The translations under genes were made by a program, and so were the position numbers. Of a stretch of DNA of 64,000 nucleotides, positions 26,301 to 34,471 are shown in pieces. The notes under the pieces are model-generated. The model made no database searches and had not been told where the DNA came from. It saw only the letters and a program-made list of their open reading frames with translations. The stretch spans positions 76,517 to 140,516 of the forward strand of contig NZ_NBIM01000008.1 in the NCBI RefSeq assembly GCF_002242685.1, read 5' to 3'. The stretch's first letter is position 1. Every line of letters begins with the position of its first letter. This stretch comes from Oceanimonas doudoroffii (GTDB lineage: Bacteria; Pseudomonadota; Gammaproteobacteria; Enterobacterales; Aeromonadaceae).

Positions 26301-26629
26301 AGCGCCTGCTCCAGATCCGGGCCGTCGAGCAGAGGAATGCTTTCGGTGGAGGTGCCCTTGATCGCCGCCTTTTGTTGCTCCAGCTTTTTCAGTTCGGCCG
26401 GATATTTCTCCATGAACTGGCGCAGGCTCTCGGTCTGCTGGCGGTAGCGCTCTCCCTCGCGCACCAGCTGCAGCGCCTGGTTGTAGCTGTCACGCAGTTT
26501 CTGCAGCTCGGGTTTGTCGCCCTCGGGAATTTCTTTCAGCAGGGCCTCGATATCGGCCACGCTCTGATCCGCCGGCACCGGGGCCGGCAGCAACAACAGC
26601 ATGAAAAACAGCAAAATGGGGGCAAACAC
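23318..26629 (-). CDS. mscM: Large mechanosensitive channel MscM (MscK/KefA family)
   Basis: 1103 residues. A signal peptide (to about PVPADQ) is followed by a long periplasmic coiled-coil region (about 20-470, rich in Gln, Glu, Leu and Arg), then about eleven membrane segments (470-900) and a C-terminal MscS-type pore and beta/alpha domain: LQEIFANFVSGLIILFEKPI, RIGDTVTIRD, IIVPNKAFITE. It relieves hypo-osmotic pressure. The E. coli counterpart YjeP/MscM is also next to psd and rsgA, which settles MscM over MscK. The start is a GTG (26629) with AGAGA upstream, 30 bases after the psd stop. Confidence 0.9.
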   Translation of the reverse strand: MFAPILLFFMLLLLPAPVPADQSVADIEALLKEIPEGDKPELQKLRDSYNQALQLVREGERYRQQTESLRQFMEKYPAELKKLEQQKAAIKGTSTESIPLLDGPDLEQALVDAQARRLELRRQREELTNTLNLQELSNSGLLNQLDELRQQLRQTQQGLDELQFTENQSRQQNANRILAMVREQTLQRRIQMLELEQLSSGNRDNLNKLRLEILQNRLTDLDQYIDALQNRQNELRRATTEAAIAESERLLDEVETDSPLLTREQERNQQLSAQLVERSRTIESLQLENQAVEGSVGELTTLKNNLKEQLEWLQVSRGFGENLRNRLSELPSPYPLPQLEARIVQSRVDKFGYQEALDDIHNSSYRNRLLTLEQDLSEEQQLLLDELLTTRARLLERLLAATDNQIHEQTRLKVAYSRQNGQLEEIRALSDERLFWLPDLRPVGSGFPAAMMETLNWLTRGATWTALPRALQQQGGASLTLYGISTLVVLYLWLLSRRSLRDYLERIGPRIGNVTQDKYGYTFNTLLLSLLTALPVPALLSLLSHAIDSPLASPIVVSLAAALRELMLPVFILLLVGNLTLPKGLLVMHFNLPAEQVRRVWRQFRTLMLSLLPMLLLLYTAREFREFSLYETLGRLAFMYTCLLMSLFSWRLYRQDMPLLVSTPRQEHLTLANHLLWGLLITSPLLALAAAAMGYLFTAHTLLRQLEFSVLAGLGFVMAYLSVRRWMLLQRRRLAFDRAKARRAEILAQRKEKEREEPHETPPSPEAEAAAVAEVDLDTISAQSLGLLRSALMLGYLLCLMLLWSEINTAFSFLDSIEVWHVSSSLAGEDTLVPISLKDLVIAVFLVVLTLVTARNLPGLMELSVLQHLELSPGTGFAITTISKYLVLMVGAFATFAMLGIDWSKLQWLVAALSVGLGFGLQEIFANFVSGLIILFEKPIRIGDTVTIRDLTGTISKIKTRATTIVDWDRREIIVPNKAFITEQFVNWSLSDAITRVKLYVRVRLDADTELVQRLTREAIAECSLILDNPVPEVFLIELTDSALVYEVRVYVNDMGHRMPMTHELHSLLLERLRRHDIRIPHQQVDIRLVGDDAEALFPARPS

Positions 26630-26659
26630 GGCGGCGTCTCTCAGTCAGGCTTGTTCGGG

Positions 26660-27517
26660 TCAGTTCACCAGGCGGCCAAATTCGGTACCCATGCGAGTGG
26701 GCGTTCCCGGAATGAGTGCCTCGCTCAGGGTCACCCGGTCGGGGCCAAACAGGCACACAACGGTGCTGCCCAGCTTGAACCGGCCCATTTCCTCGCCCTT
26801 GGCCAGGCGCGGGGCGGTATCGGCGTCGTAGTCCCAGCGTTGTACCCGCTTGCCCGGCGGCGGGGTCACGGTGCCGGCCCAGACGGTTTCGATGCTGGCG
26901 ACGATAGTGGCGCCCACCAGCACCATGGCCATGGGGCCGGCCTGAGTGTCAAAAATGCAGACTACCCGCTCGTTGCGGGCAAACAGTTCGGGCACCCGTG
27001 AAGCGGTAAGCGGGTTGACCGAAAACAGCTCGCCGGGCACATACACCATGGTTCTGAGCACGCCGTCCAGGGGCATGTGAATGCGGTGATAGTCCCGCGG
27101 TGCCAGATAGATGGTGGCGAAGTCGCCGCCGAGAAAGGGCGCGGCCAGGGCCTTGTCGCCTCCCAGCAGGGCGCGAGCACTGTAGTCGTGGCCCTTGGCC
27201 TGAATGATGCGGCCCTGCTCAATGGGGGCGAGCTGGCTGATGGCGCCGTCCACCGGCATGGCCAGCACATCGTCGCCTTCCACCAGGGGGCGCACACCGT
27301 CCTTTAACGGGCGGGTAAAAAAGGCGTTGAAGCTTTTATAGTGGTCCGGGTTTGAATGGGCGGCTTCACTCATGTCCACACGGTAGCGGCGAATAAAGTG
27401 TTTAATCAGCCACTGGGTCAGGGCACCGGCCTCCGCGGCGGCGAGCTTGCCCACCAGACGGGACAGCAAATGCTTGGGCAACGAGTATTGCAGCAAAATC
27501 TTGAAATGATCTTTCAT
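26660..27517 (-). CDS. psd: Phosphatidylserine decarboxylase
   Basis: 285 residues. A proenzyme of the standard bacterial length, with the self-cleavage motif LGST (FKLGSTVV, near residue 250) that generates the pyruvoyl group, plus [11 protein letters not shown] carrying the active-site His and FFTRPLKDG. It makes phosphatidylethanolamine at the inner membrane. It is in the order rsgA-psd-mscM found in E. coli, 15 bases after rsgA. Confidence 0.96.
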   Translation of the reverse strand: MKDHFKILLQYSLPKHLLSRLVGKLAAAEAGALTQWLIKHFIRRYRVDMSEAAHSNPDHYKSFNAFFTRPLKDGVRPLVEGDDVLAMPVDGAISQLAPIEQGRIIQAKGHDYSARALLGGDKALAAPFLGGDFATIYLAPRDYHRIHMPLDGVLRTMVYVPGELFSVNPLTASRVPELFARNERVVCIFDTQAGPMAMVLVGATIVASIETVWAGTVTPPPGKRVQRWDYDADTAPRLAKGEEMGRFKLGSTVVCLFGPDRVTLSEALIPGTPTRMGTEFGRLVN

Positions 27518-27532
27518 TCTGAATTCACACGG

Positions 27533-28567
27533 TCAGGAGTTGGGATGATGACGGCCGGGCTTGTCGGCCATGGCGTCCATAATGCGGTGGTAGCTGTCGA
27601 GCCGCTCAGGGTGAATGCGGCCGTCGGCGGCGGCTTCCTGCAGCAGGCAGCCCGGATCGGTGCCGTGCTTGCAGTCGCGAAAGCGGCAGCCGCCCAGGTA
27701 GTCGCGAAACTCGCGAAAACACCAGGCCACCCGCTCGGGGGCCAGGTGCCAGAGGGAAAATTCGCGAATGCCGGGGGAGTCGATCAACGAGCCGCCGGTG
27801 GCAAAATGATACAGCCGGGCGGTGGTGGTGGTGTGCTGACCCAGGCCCGAGTTGTCGGACACGGCGCCGGTCTGGGCCTCGACATCGGGCATGATGGCGT
27901 TGACCAGAGATGACTTGCCCACCCCGGACTGGCCCACAAAGATGCTGGTGTGGCTGCTCAGTGCCTGTTGCAGTTCATCCAGGCCTTCGCCGGTGTCGCA
28001 GCTGACCAACAGCACCCGGTAGCCAATGTCCCGGTAGCGCTGCAAATCGCGTTCGGCGTCACGGCGCTGCTCGTCGCTCAGCAGATCCACCTTGTTCAGC
28101 ACCAGCATGGGGGGCATTTCCACGTCCTCGGCGGCCACCAGGTAGCGGTCGATAATGTGGCAGCTCAACTCGGGCAATACCGCGGAGACCACCACAATTT
28201 GATCGATATTGGCGGCCACCGGCTTGATGCCGTCGTAATAGTCGGGGCGGGTAAGCACGGTGGCACGGGGGTGCACGGCCTCCACCACGCCACTGATGCC
28301 CTGCAGGGCATCGGTGCCCGGGCGCCAGACCACACGGTCGCCGGTGACCAGGGAGCCAATGGTGCGGCGCAGGTTACAGCGATGCACGCGGCCCTCGCCG
28401 TCTTCAATGTCCGCGTGCTGACCAAAGCGGCTGATTACCACCCCTTCCTCGGGGGCGCCCAACAGGGTGTCGTCTATCACCTCGGCCTGCTGTTTTTTCA
28501 GCCGGCGGCTGTGGTTATCGCTTACGCGGCGTTTCTGGCCTTTGCTCAGGCGTTTCTTCTTGGTCAC
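27533..28567 (-). CDS. rsgA: Small ribosomal subunit biogenesis GTPase RsgA
   Basis: 344 residues. A circularly permuted GTPase: an N-terminal OB-fold, then G4 NKVDLL before G1 [10 protein letters not shown] and G3 DSPGIREF, and a C-terminal zinc finger ([10 protein letters not shown]...GC). The basic N-terminus [14 protein letters not shown] matches RsgA. It checks maturation of the 30S decoding centre and releases RbfA. It is divergent from orn across 89 bases. Confidence 0.96.
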   Translation of the reverse strand: MTKKKRLSKGQKRRVSDNHSRRLKKQQAEVIDDTLLGAPEEGVVISRFGQHADIEDGEGRVHRCNLRRTIGSLVTGDRVVWRPGTDALQGISGVVEAVHPRATVLTRPDYYDGIKPVAANIDQIVVVSAVLPELSCHIIDRYLVAAEDVEMPPMLVLNKVDLLSDEQRRDAERDLQRYRDIGYRVLLVSCDTGEGLDELQQALSSHTSIFVGQSGVGKSSLVNAIMPDVEAQTGAVSDNSGLGQHTTTTARLYHFATGGSLIDSPGIREFSLWHLAPERVAWCFREFRDYLGGCRFRDCKHGTDPGCLLQEAAADGRIHPERLDSYHRIMDAMADKPGRHHPNS

Positions 28568-28656
28568 GCTGTCCTCGAACCTGTTTTCACTGCCGGCTAT
28601 GATACACTTTCCCGTTCAACCTTGTCCTTATTTGCCAAGCCGCAGGAAAGCAACCC

Positions 28657-29202
28657 ATGAGCCAAAGTGCAGAAAATCTGGTGTGGATCGATCTGGAGAT
28701 GACCGGTCTGGAGCCCGACGAACACCGCATCATCGAAATTGCCAGCATCGTTACCGACAAGGAGCTCAATATTCTGGCGGAAGGGCCGGTGCTGGCCATT
28801 CACCAGACGGCGGCCGAGCTTGGCAAGATGGACGACTGGAACGTGCGCACCCATACCGGCTCCGGTCTGGTGGATCGGGTAAAGGCCAGCACCATCACCG
28901 AAGCCGAGGCGGTGGCGCAGACCCTGGCGTTTTTACGTCAGTGGGTGCCGGAAGGCAGCTCGCCCCTGTGTGGTAATTCCATCGGTCAGGACCGGCGTTT
29001 TCTGGTGCGGCACATGCCGGAGCTGGAGGCCTTCTTTCATTACCGTAATGTGGATGTGAGCACCATCAAGGAGTTGGTGCGCCGCTGGCAGCCGACGCTG
29101 CTGGAACAGTTCACCAAGAAGGGCAGCCATCAGGCGCTGGACGATATTCGCGAGTCCATTGCCGAGCTGCAGTTCTATCGCCAGCATGTGTTCACCATTT
29201 AA
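28657..29202 (+). CDS. orn: Oligoribonuclease
   Basis: 181 residues. A DEDDh exonuclease: WIDLEMTGL (Asp, Glu), a central Asp in GQDRRFL and [10 protein letters not shown] at the end. It degrades 2-5 nt RNAs, including pGpG from c-di-GMP turnover, to mononucleotides. RBS GGAAAG precedes the ATG. It lies directly upstream of the tRNA-Gly array. Confidence 0.97.
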   Translation: MSQSAENLVWIDLEMTGLEPDEHRIIEIASIVTDKELNILAEGPVLAIHQTAAELGKMDDWNVRTHTGSGLVDRVKASTITEAEAVAQTLAFLRQWVPEGSSPLCGNSIGQDRRFLVRHMPELEAFFHYRNVDVSTIKELVRRWQPTLLEQFTKKGSHQALDDIRESIAELQFYRQHVFTI

Positions 29203-29272
29203 TCCACGGCAAGACGCTTTTTGAGCGTTTGGCGACATTTTCGGCAGTTGATAATCACCGTCAAAAAAAGGC

Positions 29273-29300
29273 TTGCATTCGATCGGGGCGTGCTTATAAT
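29273..29300 (+). promoter_or_regulatory. Sigma-70 promoter of the tRNA-Gly array
   Basis: -35 TTGCAT (29273-29278), 16 bases, -10 TATAAT (29295-29300), followed by a GC-rich TCGCCTCCCG that fits the discriminator of stringently controlled stable-RNA promoters. The first tRNA begins 68 bases after the -10. Confidence 0.85.
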
Positions 29301-29367
29301 TCGCCTCCCGTAGCCAAGAGGAAATGCGAAGCAAGCCACTGGTTACGTTGGATTGATTACGGTCAGC

Positions 29368-29443
29368 GCGGGAATAGCTCAGCTGGTAGAGCACAACCTT
29401 GCCAAGGTTGGGGTCGCGAGTTCGAATCTCGTTTCCCGCTCCA
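29368..29443 (+). tRNA. tRNA-Gly (anticodon GCC), copy 1
   Basis: 76 nt including an encoded CCA end. The acceptor pairs GCGGGAA with TTTCCCGC, the D arm is GCTC...GAGC, the anticodon loop TTGCCAA has GCC at 29401-29403, and the T loop is TTCGAAT. It is very close to E. coli glyV/W/X/Y. Confidence 0.97.
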
Positions 29444-29488
29444 AATTACAACGATGGCGTTTCACCAGAACGGTATCCAGAAAGTTTT

Positions 29489-29564
29489 GCGGGAATAGCT
29501 CAGCTGGTAGAGCACAACCTTGCCAAGGTTGGGGTCGCGAGTTCGAATCTCGTTTCCCGCTCCA
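29489..29564 (+). tRNA. tRNA-Gly (anticodon GCC), copy 2
   Basis: Identical to copy 1 over 76 nt, separated from it by a 45-base spacer of different sequence from the later spacers. Confidence 0.97.
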
Positions 29565-29616
29565 AATTAAAAAGCATGGGCCACCAGGCCGGTGTTTTAA
29601 AAGCAAGTAAAAATCT

Positions 29617-29692
29617 GCGGGAATAGCTCAGCTGGTAGAGCACAACCTTGCCAAGGTTGGGGTCGCGAGTTCGAATCTCGTTTCCCGCTCCA
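29617..29692 (+). tRNA. tRNA-Gly (anticodon GCC), copy 3
   Basis: Identical to copy 1. The 52-base spacer before it differs at only 4 positions from the spacer before copy 4, so copies 3 and 4 with their leaders look like a recent tandem duplication. Confidence 0.97.
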
Positions 29693-29744
29693 AATTGAAA
29701 AGCATGGGTCACCAGGCCGATGTTTTAAAAGCAAGTCAAAATCT

Positions 29745-29820
29745 GCGGGAATAGCTCAGCTGGTAGAGCACAACCTTGCCAAGGTTGGGGTCGCGAGTTC
29801 GAATCTCGTTTCCCGCTCCA
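29745..29820 (+). tRNA. tRNA-Gly (anticodon GCC), copy 4
   Basis: Identical to copy 1 and the last member of the array. A rho-independent terminator begins within 5 bases of its CCA end. Confidence 0.97.
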
Positions 29821-29824
29821 AATT

Positions 29825-29855
29825 AAAAAACCGACCTCAGGGTCGGTTTTTTGCT
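29825..29855 (+). terminator. Rho-independent terminator of the tRNA-Gly array
   Basis: AAAAAACCGACC (29825-29836) pairs with GGTCGGTTTTTT (29841-29852) around TCAG. Confidence 0.92.
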
Positions 29856-30204
29856 TTTCGGAATCGGCGTATTGGTTCGTTCGGTCCCGCCATGCCTCCA
29901 CGTGGCCGTACCTTCTCTTCGTTGAGCTGGTCTTTTCTGTTCAAGCGCCGTCGAGCTTTGTTCGGTTGTTTTATTGTTATGCTGGCAGGTCGCTTGTTGT
30001 CAGTTTGGCTTCTTTAGAGTCTCATTTTTTTGCTTTGGTATAAATGACCACTTTTAAACTTTTTGATGGTAAAAAAGAAAAAATAAGGCCTTTTAAAAAG
30101 TTCATTTGGGTTGCAGTGTTTGAATGTATAGGAAAAATGCACTTCTTCTTTCGGTTAGCATGATGTAACAACATTGTACTCACATACCGAGGGAGTAAGG
30201 TCGG
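29856..30204. promoter_or_regulatory. AT-rich intergenic region upstream of putA
   Basis: About 350 bases with no credible gene. The right half (about 30010-30150) is markedly AT-rich against the GC-rich chromosome, with runs such as TTTTAAACTTTTTGATGG and AAAAAAGAAAAAATAAGG. That is the kind of DNA that Lrp-type regulators and H-NS bind. I see no clear sigma-70 promoter with good spacing. Control of putA by the Lrp-type protein encoded at 33888-34349 is inferred. Confidence 0.45.
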
Positions 30205-33200
30205 ATGAAAGATCATTCACTGTCGCTGGTGACTTGCCGGGAGCAGGTTCGGAGTCATTACCTGGCGGATGAAGCCAAGGTGATTGGGGCGCTGGCCTCC
30301 GGAGCGGCCATTTCCGCCGATGTGCGGCAGCGGATCTCCGCCCGGGCCGCCGAGCTGGTACGTCAGGTGCGGGCCGGCTCCACCCCGACCATGATGGAAA
30401 AGTTTCTGGCCCAGTACGGCCTGACCACCAAGGAAGGCGTGGCCCTGATGTGCCTGGCCGAGGCACTGCTGCGGGTACCGGACAGAAGCACCATTGATGA
30501 ACTGATCGAAGACAAGATTTCTTCCGGCAACTGGGGCGAGCATCGCGGCCGCTCCAGTTCCTCGTTGATCAACAGTTCCACCTGGGCACTGTTGATCACC
30601 GGCAAGCTGTTGTCACCGGTTGACCGTCAGGGCCTGTCCTCCACCCTGCGGGGCATGGTCAAGCGTCTGGGCGAGCCGGTAGTACGCACCGCCGTAGGCC
30701 AGGCCATGAAAGAGATGGGCCGCCAGTTCGTGCTGGGCCGCAACATCGAAGAGGCGCTCAAGCGCGCCCAGAAATACGAAGCCCGTGGCTATACCTATTC
30801 CTACGACATGCTGGGTGAAGCGGCCCGTACCGATGCCGACGCCCTGCGCTACCACAAGGCCTATTCTTCCGCCATTGCTTCCCTGGCGCCGCACTGCAAG
30901 CATCAGGACATTCGCAAGAACCCCGGCATTTCGGTGAAGCTGTCGGCCCTGCATGCCCGTTACGAATTCGGCCAGAAAGCGCGGGTGATGCAGGAGCTGG
31001 TGCCCCGCACCCTGGTGCTGGCACAGCAGGCCAAGGCCGCCAACATGGGCTTTAACATCGATGCGGAAGAGGCGGATCGGCTGGATCTGTCCCTGGACGT
31101 GATCGAGGCCGTGCTGTCCGATTCAACCCTGGCGGGCTGGGATGGTTTCGGCATTGTGGTGCAGGCCTTCAGCAAGCGCGCCGCCCCCGTGCTCGACTGG
31201 CTGTACGCCCTGTCCGAGAAGCTGGATCGCCGCATCATGGTGCGTCTGGTTAAAGGTGCCTACTGGGATGCGGAAATCAAGCGCGCCCAGGTGATGGGTC
31301 TGGAAGGCTTTCCGGTGTTCACCCGCAAGGTCAACAGCGATCTGTCCTACATGGCCTGTGCCAAAAAGCTGCTGGGCATGACCGATCGCATCTACCCGCA
31401 GTTCGCGACCCACAACGCTCACTCGGTGTCGGCCATTCTTGAGCTGGCCCAGGACAAGGACTGTTTTGAATTTCAGCGCCTGCACGGCATGGGCGAGTCC
31501 CTGCACGACGCCGTGCTGACCAGCCAGGGCACCCGCTGCCGCATTTACGCGCCCGTGGGTGCACACCAGGATCTGCTGGCCTACCTGGTGCGTCGCCTGC
31601 TGGAAAACGGCGCCAACAGCTCCTTCGTCAACCAGATCGTCGATACCCGCATTCGGCCCGAAGACATTGCTCGGGATCCCTTTGATACGGTGGCGGCCAT
31701 GGGGAACGAGGTATCAAGCAAGATCATTGCGCGCCCCGCCGATCTTTACGGTACTGGCCGTCGCAATGCCAAGGGCTGGGATATCACCAACCCGGTGGAA
31801 ATGGCGGAGATCGATGCGGCCCGTGGTGCTTTCAGAGAGCATCAGTGGCAGGGCGGTCCGGTGATTGCCGGGGCGGTGACCAGTACCGAAATCGAAGACG
31901 TCCGCAACCCGGCGGTGCCGAGTGATGTGGTCGGAAAGCTGGTACAGGCCAATGCCGACGACATTGAAACCGCCATCGCCGCCGCTCGCAGCGGCGTGGA
32001 AATCTGGTCCGCCCTGCCGGTGGCTGAGCGCAGCGCGCGCATTTGCAAGGTGGCGGATCTGTTTGAAGAGCACGCCCCCGAGCTGTTTGCCCTGGCCACC
32101 CGGGAAGCGGGCAAGACCATGGCGGATGCGGTGGCGGAAATTCGCGAGGCCGTGGACTTCGCCCGTTACTATCCGAACGAAGCCGAGCGCAATCAGGACT
32201 TCGGCACCGGCCGTGGCGTAATCGCCTGTATCTCGCCCTGGAACTTTCCCCTGGCCATCTTTGCCGGGCAGGTGCTGGCGGGCCTGGCGGCCGGCAATGC
32301 GGTAATCGCCAAGCCCGCGGGCCAGACCGCGCTGATCGCCACTCGGGCGGTCGAGCTGATGCATCAGGCCGGCATTCCTCGCGAGGCCATTCAGCTGCTG
32401 CCCGGCAGCGGCAGCACGGTGGGTGCGGCGCTGACCTCGGATCCGCGCATCGACGGTGTCTGCTTTACCGGCTCCACCGCCACTGCCCAGCGCATCAACA
32501 AGGTGATGGCCGAGTCGATGAAGCCGAATGCGCCCCTGGTGGCGGAGACCGGCGGCCTGAACGCCATGATCGTGGACTCCACCGCCCTGCCAGAGCAGGT
32601 GGTGCGCGACGTACTGGCATCCTCTTTCCAGAGTGCCGGCCAACGCTGCTCTGCCCTGCGCATGCTCTATGTGCAGAAGGACATCGCCGATCACCTGCTG
32701 GCCATGCTGTTTGGCGCCATGGACGAGCTGCGCCTGGGCAATCCCTGGCACCTTGCCACCGATGTGGGACCGGTCATCGACGACAACGCCAAGCGTGGCA
32801 TTGAGGCGCACTGCGAGAAGTTCGCGCGCATGGGGCGGGTGCTCAAGCAGCTGCCGGTACCCGCCGAAGGCCTGTTTGTGGCGCCGACCGTGATCAAGCT
32901 GGAAGGCATTCACGAGCTGGAAGAAGAAATCTTTGGCCCGGTACTGCATGTAGCGACCTTTGAGGCCCATGAGCTCGATCGCGTGGTGGATCAAATCAAT
33001 GCCCAGGGCTTTGGCCTGACCTTTGGCCTGCACACGCGGGTCGACAAGCGGGTGGAGCGCATCACCAGCCGGATCAAGGTTGGTAATATCTATGTCAACC
33101 GCAACCAGATTGGTGCCATCGTCGGCTCCCAGCCCTTTGGCGGTGAAGGTCTCTCGGGCACCGGTCCCAAGGCGGGTGGTCCCCAGTATGTGCGCCGCTT

Positions 33201-33822
33201 TATGGCCAGTGCGAACGGCACCGGTGTGCAACCGGCACAAGCGGCGGCGGTTACCGCGGCCCAGGTGCAGGCGGCCATTGTGCAGCTGGATGGCAAGGAC
33301 TGGGCGCGCTCCCAGAACCGGGCCGAGCGGCTGGCAACCCTGTTTGGCAGTGTGCCCGCGGCCCTGGATGCCCATGCGGAAGAGATGCCGGGCCCGACCG
33401 GTGAGCTGAACCGGCTGCGCTGTTTTGCCCGTGGCACCATCCTCTGCCTGGGGCCGGATTTGGCCTCGGCCATGACTCAGGCCGGCACCGCCCTGTCTCA
33501 GGGCAACGCCGTGGTGGTGGTGGCCCCGGGGGCTCAGGCCGCGCTGGAAGGCGCGGTGGCCGCGGGCATTCCGGCCATCGGCCTGGACGGCCTGTTGCGG
33601 CCCGAAGCGCTCGAGACCCTCACCGGGTTTGAGGCGGTGACCAGTGGCGCCGATAGCGACACCCTGCGTCAGTACCGTGTGGCCCTGGCCCGACGTGACG
33701 GGGCCCTGTTGCCGTTGATCACCGAGCAGTCGTTGCCCGAGCGCTTCGTGCTTGAGCGTCACCTCTGCGTTGATACCACCGCCGCCGGCGGCAACGCCAG
33801 CCTGATCGCGACCTCGGAGTAA
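30205..33822 (+). CDS. putA: Bifunctional proline dehydrogenase / glutamate-semialdehyde dehydrogenase PutA
   Basis: 1205 residues. It has an N-terminal FAD-linked proline dehydrogenase barrel (about 180-480; VRLVKGAYWDAEIKRAQ, FATHNAHS, FQRLHGMGE) and an aldehyde dehydrogenase domain (about 560-1030; ETGGLNAMIV with catalytic Glu, AGQRCSALR with catalytic Cys), followed by a C-terminal region (PFGGEGLSGTGPKAGG and about 170 more residues). It oxidises proline to glutamate at the membrane. The ribbon-helix-helix DNA-binding domain that makes E. coli PutA (1320 residues) a repressor is absent: the protein starts directly with the arm helices. Regulation therefore must come from elsewhere, likely the neighbouring Lrp-type gene. 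Confidence 0.95.
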   Translation: MKDHSLSLVTCREQVRSHYLADEAKVIGALASGAAISADVRQRISARAAELVRQVRAGSTPTMMEKFLAQYGLTTKEGVALMCLAEALLRVPDRSTIDELIEDKISSGNWGEHRGRSSSSLINSSTWALLITGKLLSPVDRQGLSSTLRGMVKRLGEPVVRTAVGQAMKEMGRQFVLGRNIEEALKRAQKYEARGYTYSYDMLGEAARTDADALRYHKAYSSAIASLAPHCKHQDIRKNPGISVKLSALHARYEFGQKARVMQELVPRTLVLAQQAKAANMGFNIDAEEADRLDLSLDVIEAVLSDSTLAGWDGFGIVVQAFSKRAAPVLDWLYALSEKLDRRIMVRLVKGAYWDAEIKRAQVMGLEGFPVFTRKVNSDLSYMACAKKLLGMTDRIYPQFATHNAHSVSAILELAQDKDCFEFQRLHGMGESLHDAVLTSQGTRCRIYAPVGAHQDLLAYLVRRLLENGANSSFVNQIVDTRIRPEDIARDPFDTVAAMGNEVSSKIIARPADLYGTGRRNAKGWDITNPVEMAEIDAARGAFREHQWQGGPVIAGAVTSTEIEDVRNPAVPSDVVGKLVQANADDIETAIAAARSGVEIWSALPVAERSARICKVADLFEEHAPELFALATREAGKTMADAVAEIREAVDFARYYPNEAERNQDFGTGRGVIACISPWNFPLAIFAGQVLAGLAAGNAVIAKPAGQTALIATRAVELMHQAGIPREAIQLLPGSGSTVGAALTSDPRIDGVCFTGSTATAQRINKVMAESMKPNAPLVAETGGLNAMIVDSTALPEQVVRDVLASSFQSAGQRCSALRMLYVQKDIADHLLAMLFGAMDELRLGNPWHLATDVGPVIDDNAKRGIEAHCEKFARMGRVLKQLPVPAEGLFVAPTVIKLEGIHELEEEIFGPVLHVATFEAHELDRVVDQINAQGFGLTFGLHTRVDKRVERITSRIKVGNIYVNRNQIGAIVGSQPFGGEGLSGTGPKAGGPQYVRRFMASANGTGVQPAQAAAVTAAQVQAAIVQLDGKDWARSQNRAERLATLFGSVPAALDAHAEEMPGPTGELNRLRCFARGTILCLGPDLASAMTQAGTALSQGNAVVVVAPGAQAALEGAVAAGIPAIGLDGLLRPEALETLTGFEAVTSGADSDTLRQYRVALARRDGALLPLITEQSLPERFVLERHLCVDTTAAGGNASLIATSE

Positions 33823-33830
33823 CAAGCAAA

Positions 33831-33864
33831 ACGGCCGTGACCCGGTTCAACGGGTCACGGCCGT
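33831..33864. terminator. Terminator between convergent putA and the Lrp-type gene
   Basis: A perfect 14-bp stem ACGGCCGTGACCCG / CGGGTCACGGCCGT (33831-33844 and 33851-33864) with loop GTTCAA. It has short A and no long T tracts, so it is a very stable hairpin but not a canonical intrinsic terminator on the plus strand. Confidence 0.65.
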
Positions 33865-33887
33865 GGCGTTACCTGGCCTCGGCCGGT

Positions 33888-34349
33888 TTAGATGCCGACG
33901 GGGCCGATATCCCGCACGTTTTCCATCACCACAAAGGTGCTGGTCTGCAGCACATGGGGAAGGGCGGAGATCTTCTCTCCCAGCACCATGCGGTAGGATG
34001 CCATGTCCTTGGTACGCACCTTCAGCAGGTAGTCAAAGCCCCCGGCGATCATGTGGCACTGCTCCACTTCGGTGATCTTGAGGGCCGCCTTGTTAAAGGC
34101 CGAGAGGGCCTTGCTGCTGGTATCGCTCAGGGTGATCTGCACAAAGGCGATATGGCTCATGCCGAGCTTGCTCTGATCCACCAGGGCGGTATAACCCTTG
34201 ATGTATCCCTGTTCTTCCAGCTTGCGCATTCTCAGCTGGCAGGGGGTTTTTGACAATCCTACCCGTGATGCCAGCTCGGTCAGCGTCATGCGGGCATTTT
34301 CCTGAAGTTCCTTGATGATCTGCTGATCGGCCCTGTCCAGATGTCCCAT
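33888..34349 (-). CDS. putR: Lrp/AsnC-family regulator (likely PutR, proline-use activator)
   Basis: 153 residues: an N-terminal helix-turn-helix (LDRADQQIIKELQENARMTLTELASRVGLSKTPCQLRMRKLE) and a C-terminal RAM ligand-binding domain (HIAFVQITL, CHMIAGGFDYLLKVRTKD). The position next to putA and the loss of the PutA DNA-binding domain suggest that it is the proline-responsive regulator. That is inference from context and from similar pairs in other proteobacteria. GTGAGG before the ATG at 34349 decides this start over the GTG at 34361. Confidence 0.85.
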   Translation of the reverse strand: MGHLDRADQQIIKELQENARMTLTELASRVGLSKTPCQLRMRKLEEQGYIKGYTALVDQSKLGMSHIAFVQITLSDTSSKALSAFNKAALKITEVEQCHMIAGGFDYLLKVRTKDMASYRMVLGEKISALPHVLQTSTFVVMENVRDIGPVGI

Positions 34350-34471
34350 GGTTAGCCTCACCTGTAGAATTTATGAATAGTCTGGCACATCAAGTGTGCC
34401 TCATAAGTCTACAAGCGTTTTATTTTTGGTAAAACTGTCCTTTTGCTTCAGGCTTGAGTGTGCCTTTGTGC

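Noticed and set aside
29353..29712. Overlapping frames across the tRNA-Gly array, with repeated QLVEHNLAKVG-type peptides
   Set aside because: They are translations of tRNA genes and spacers; the repeats simply mirror the four tRNA copies.
30022..30216. 64-residue minus-strand frame upstream of putA
   Set aside because: Lies in AT-rich regulatory DNA, lacks a ribosome-binding site and resembles no protein.
31714..33825. 703-residue minus-strand frame opposite putA
   Set aside because: Antisense shadow with His/Gly/Arg-rich low-quality sequence and no domain; PutA covers the region with intact catalytic motifs.
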